Shown piece by piece: positions 5,554-5,685 of a stretch of DNA of 5,685 nt. A program made the translations under genes and the position numbers. Numbering within the stretch: the first letter of the stretch is position 1; every line of letters starts with the position of its first letter. This stretch comes from an uncultured Thalassospira sp. (GTDB lineage: Bacteria; Pseudomonadota; Alphaproteobacteria; Rhodospirillales_A; Thalassospiraceae). Under the pieces are notes generated by a model. That model made no database searches, was not told the DNA's origin, and saw only the letters and a program-made list of their open reading frames with translations. Location of the stretch: the NCBI GenBank assembly GCA_946885765.1, contig CAMPHD010000226.1, forward strand, positions 1-5,685. The letters are read 5' to 3'.

Positions 5554-5594
5554 TGTCACCGGCGGTGCCCGGCCTTTCGGGCCCGCCGGTGACA
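5554..5594 (+). promoter_or_regulatory. Long stable stem-loop downstream of the binding protein gene
   Basis: TGTCACCGGCGG (5554-5565) pairs perfectly with CCGCCGGTGACA (5583-5594); one unpaired T (5566) then precedes a further stem GCCCG/CGGGC (5567-5571, 5578-5582) around the loop GCCTTT. This is 17 base pairs, mostly GC. On the plus strand it is followed by AAGCTG, not a T-run, so it is not a canonical intrinsic terminator. Known binding-protein operons often carry such a structure to protect the upstream message and set the receptor in excess over the membrane subunits; that role is inferred here. Confidence 0.65.
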
Positions 5595-5599
5595 AGCTG

Positions 5600-5670
5600 A
5601 TACAATCCGGCCAAGCCCGATATAAGAGACGATATGGGGCGATGCGGTCCTCCCCGTTGCCGGATTGTAT
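5600..5670. repeat. Perfect 12-bp inverted repeat enclosing alternative inner stems
   Basis: ATACAATCCGGC (5600-5611) and GCCGGATTGTAT (5659-5670) are exact reverse complements 47 bases apart. Inside, GCCC-G-ATAT (5615-5623) can pair with ATAT-G-GGGC (5632-5640) with one G-G mismatch, while GGGG at 5636-5639 could instead pair with CCCC at 5652-5655; the two are mutually exclusive. No flanking target-site duplication is visible. It lies 5 bases after the long hairpin. It may be a structured leader of the next gene, a repeat element or an operator pair. Confidence 0.5.
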
Positions 5671-5685
5671 TCCCTGTCCCTGCAA

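Noticed and set aside
5600..5670. Miniature transposable element with 12-bp terminal repeats
   Set aside because: No target-site duplication flanks it and it sits in a run of other hairpins; cannot be called mobile without finding other copies.
5634..5685. Start of a dctQ gene at ATG 5634 or 5642
   Set aside because: The short peptides are Cys/Pro/Arg-rich and not membrane-like, and the codons fall within the 12-bp inverted repeat structure; dctQ more likely starts beyond the window.

Overview
The window looks like an ordinary chromosomal segment of a free-living alphaproteobacterium. The base composition is moderately GC-rich, and TRAP transport genes, a plant-type class II DAHP synthase and a LacI-type GntR occur together. 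Codon use and the style of the TRAP signal peptide suggest a marine Rhodospirillales such as Thalassospira, but that genus guess is only an impression. I see no phage, transposase, CRISPR, tRNA or rRNA.

Layout. Bases 1-906 (minus) hold the N-terminal two thirds of a class II 3-deoxy-7-phosphoheptulonate synthase, the first step of the shikimate pathway. The gene runs off the left edge. A 410-base divergent intergenic region (907-1316) carries a likely extended -10 promoter for it, an inverted repeat over its predicted transcription start, and a cluster of short repeated words. On the plus strand follow a TauE/SafE-family membrane exporter (1317-2066) and, 48 bases later, a YigZ/IMPACT-family protein (2115-2684). 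The latter converges, with a 24-base gap, on a LacI-family regulator (2709-3734, minus).

The right half is one regulatory unit. The regulator resembles E. coli GntR, the gluconate repressor, from the DNA-binding domain to the C-terminal end. It is divergent from gluconokinase (gntK, 3877-4488), whose stop overlaps by 4 bases the start of a TRAP periplasmic binding protein gene (dctP type, 4485-5513). Between the divergent genes are two adjacent 16-bp LacI-type palindromes, lying on the spacer, -10 and start-site region of a good sigma-70 promoter for gntK. The simplest model is that gluconate or a related sugar acid is captured by the binding protein, imported by TRAP membrane subunits (presumably encoded just past the right edge), phosphorylated by GntK to 6-phosphogluconate, and that GntR represses the unit until the ligand is present.

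The least explained material is non-coding. After dctP there are three successive inverted repeats in about 155 bases, including a 17-bp hairpin and a perfect 12-bp inverted repeat enclosing alternative pairings. The gntR start lies in a 14-bp triplication that creates two chained 5-codon ORFs. The gntK start is ambiguous because the only strong ribosome binding site points at an ATC codon. I found no wholly new multi-gene system; the interest lies in the regulation of the gluconate unit.
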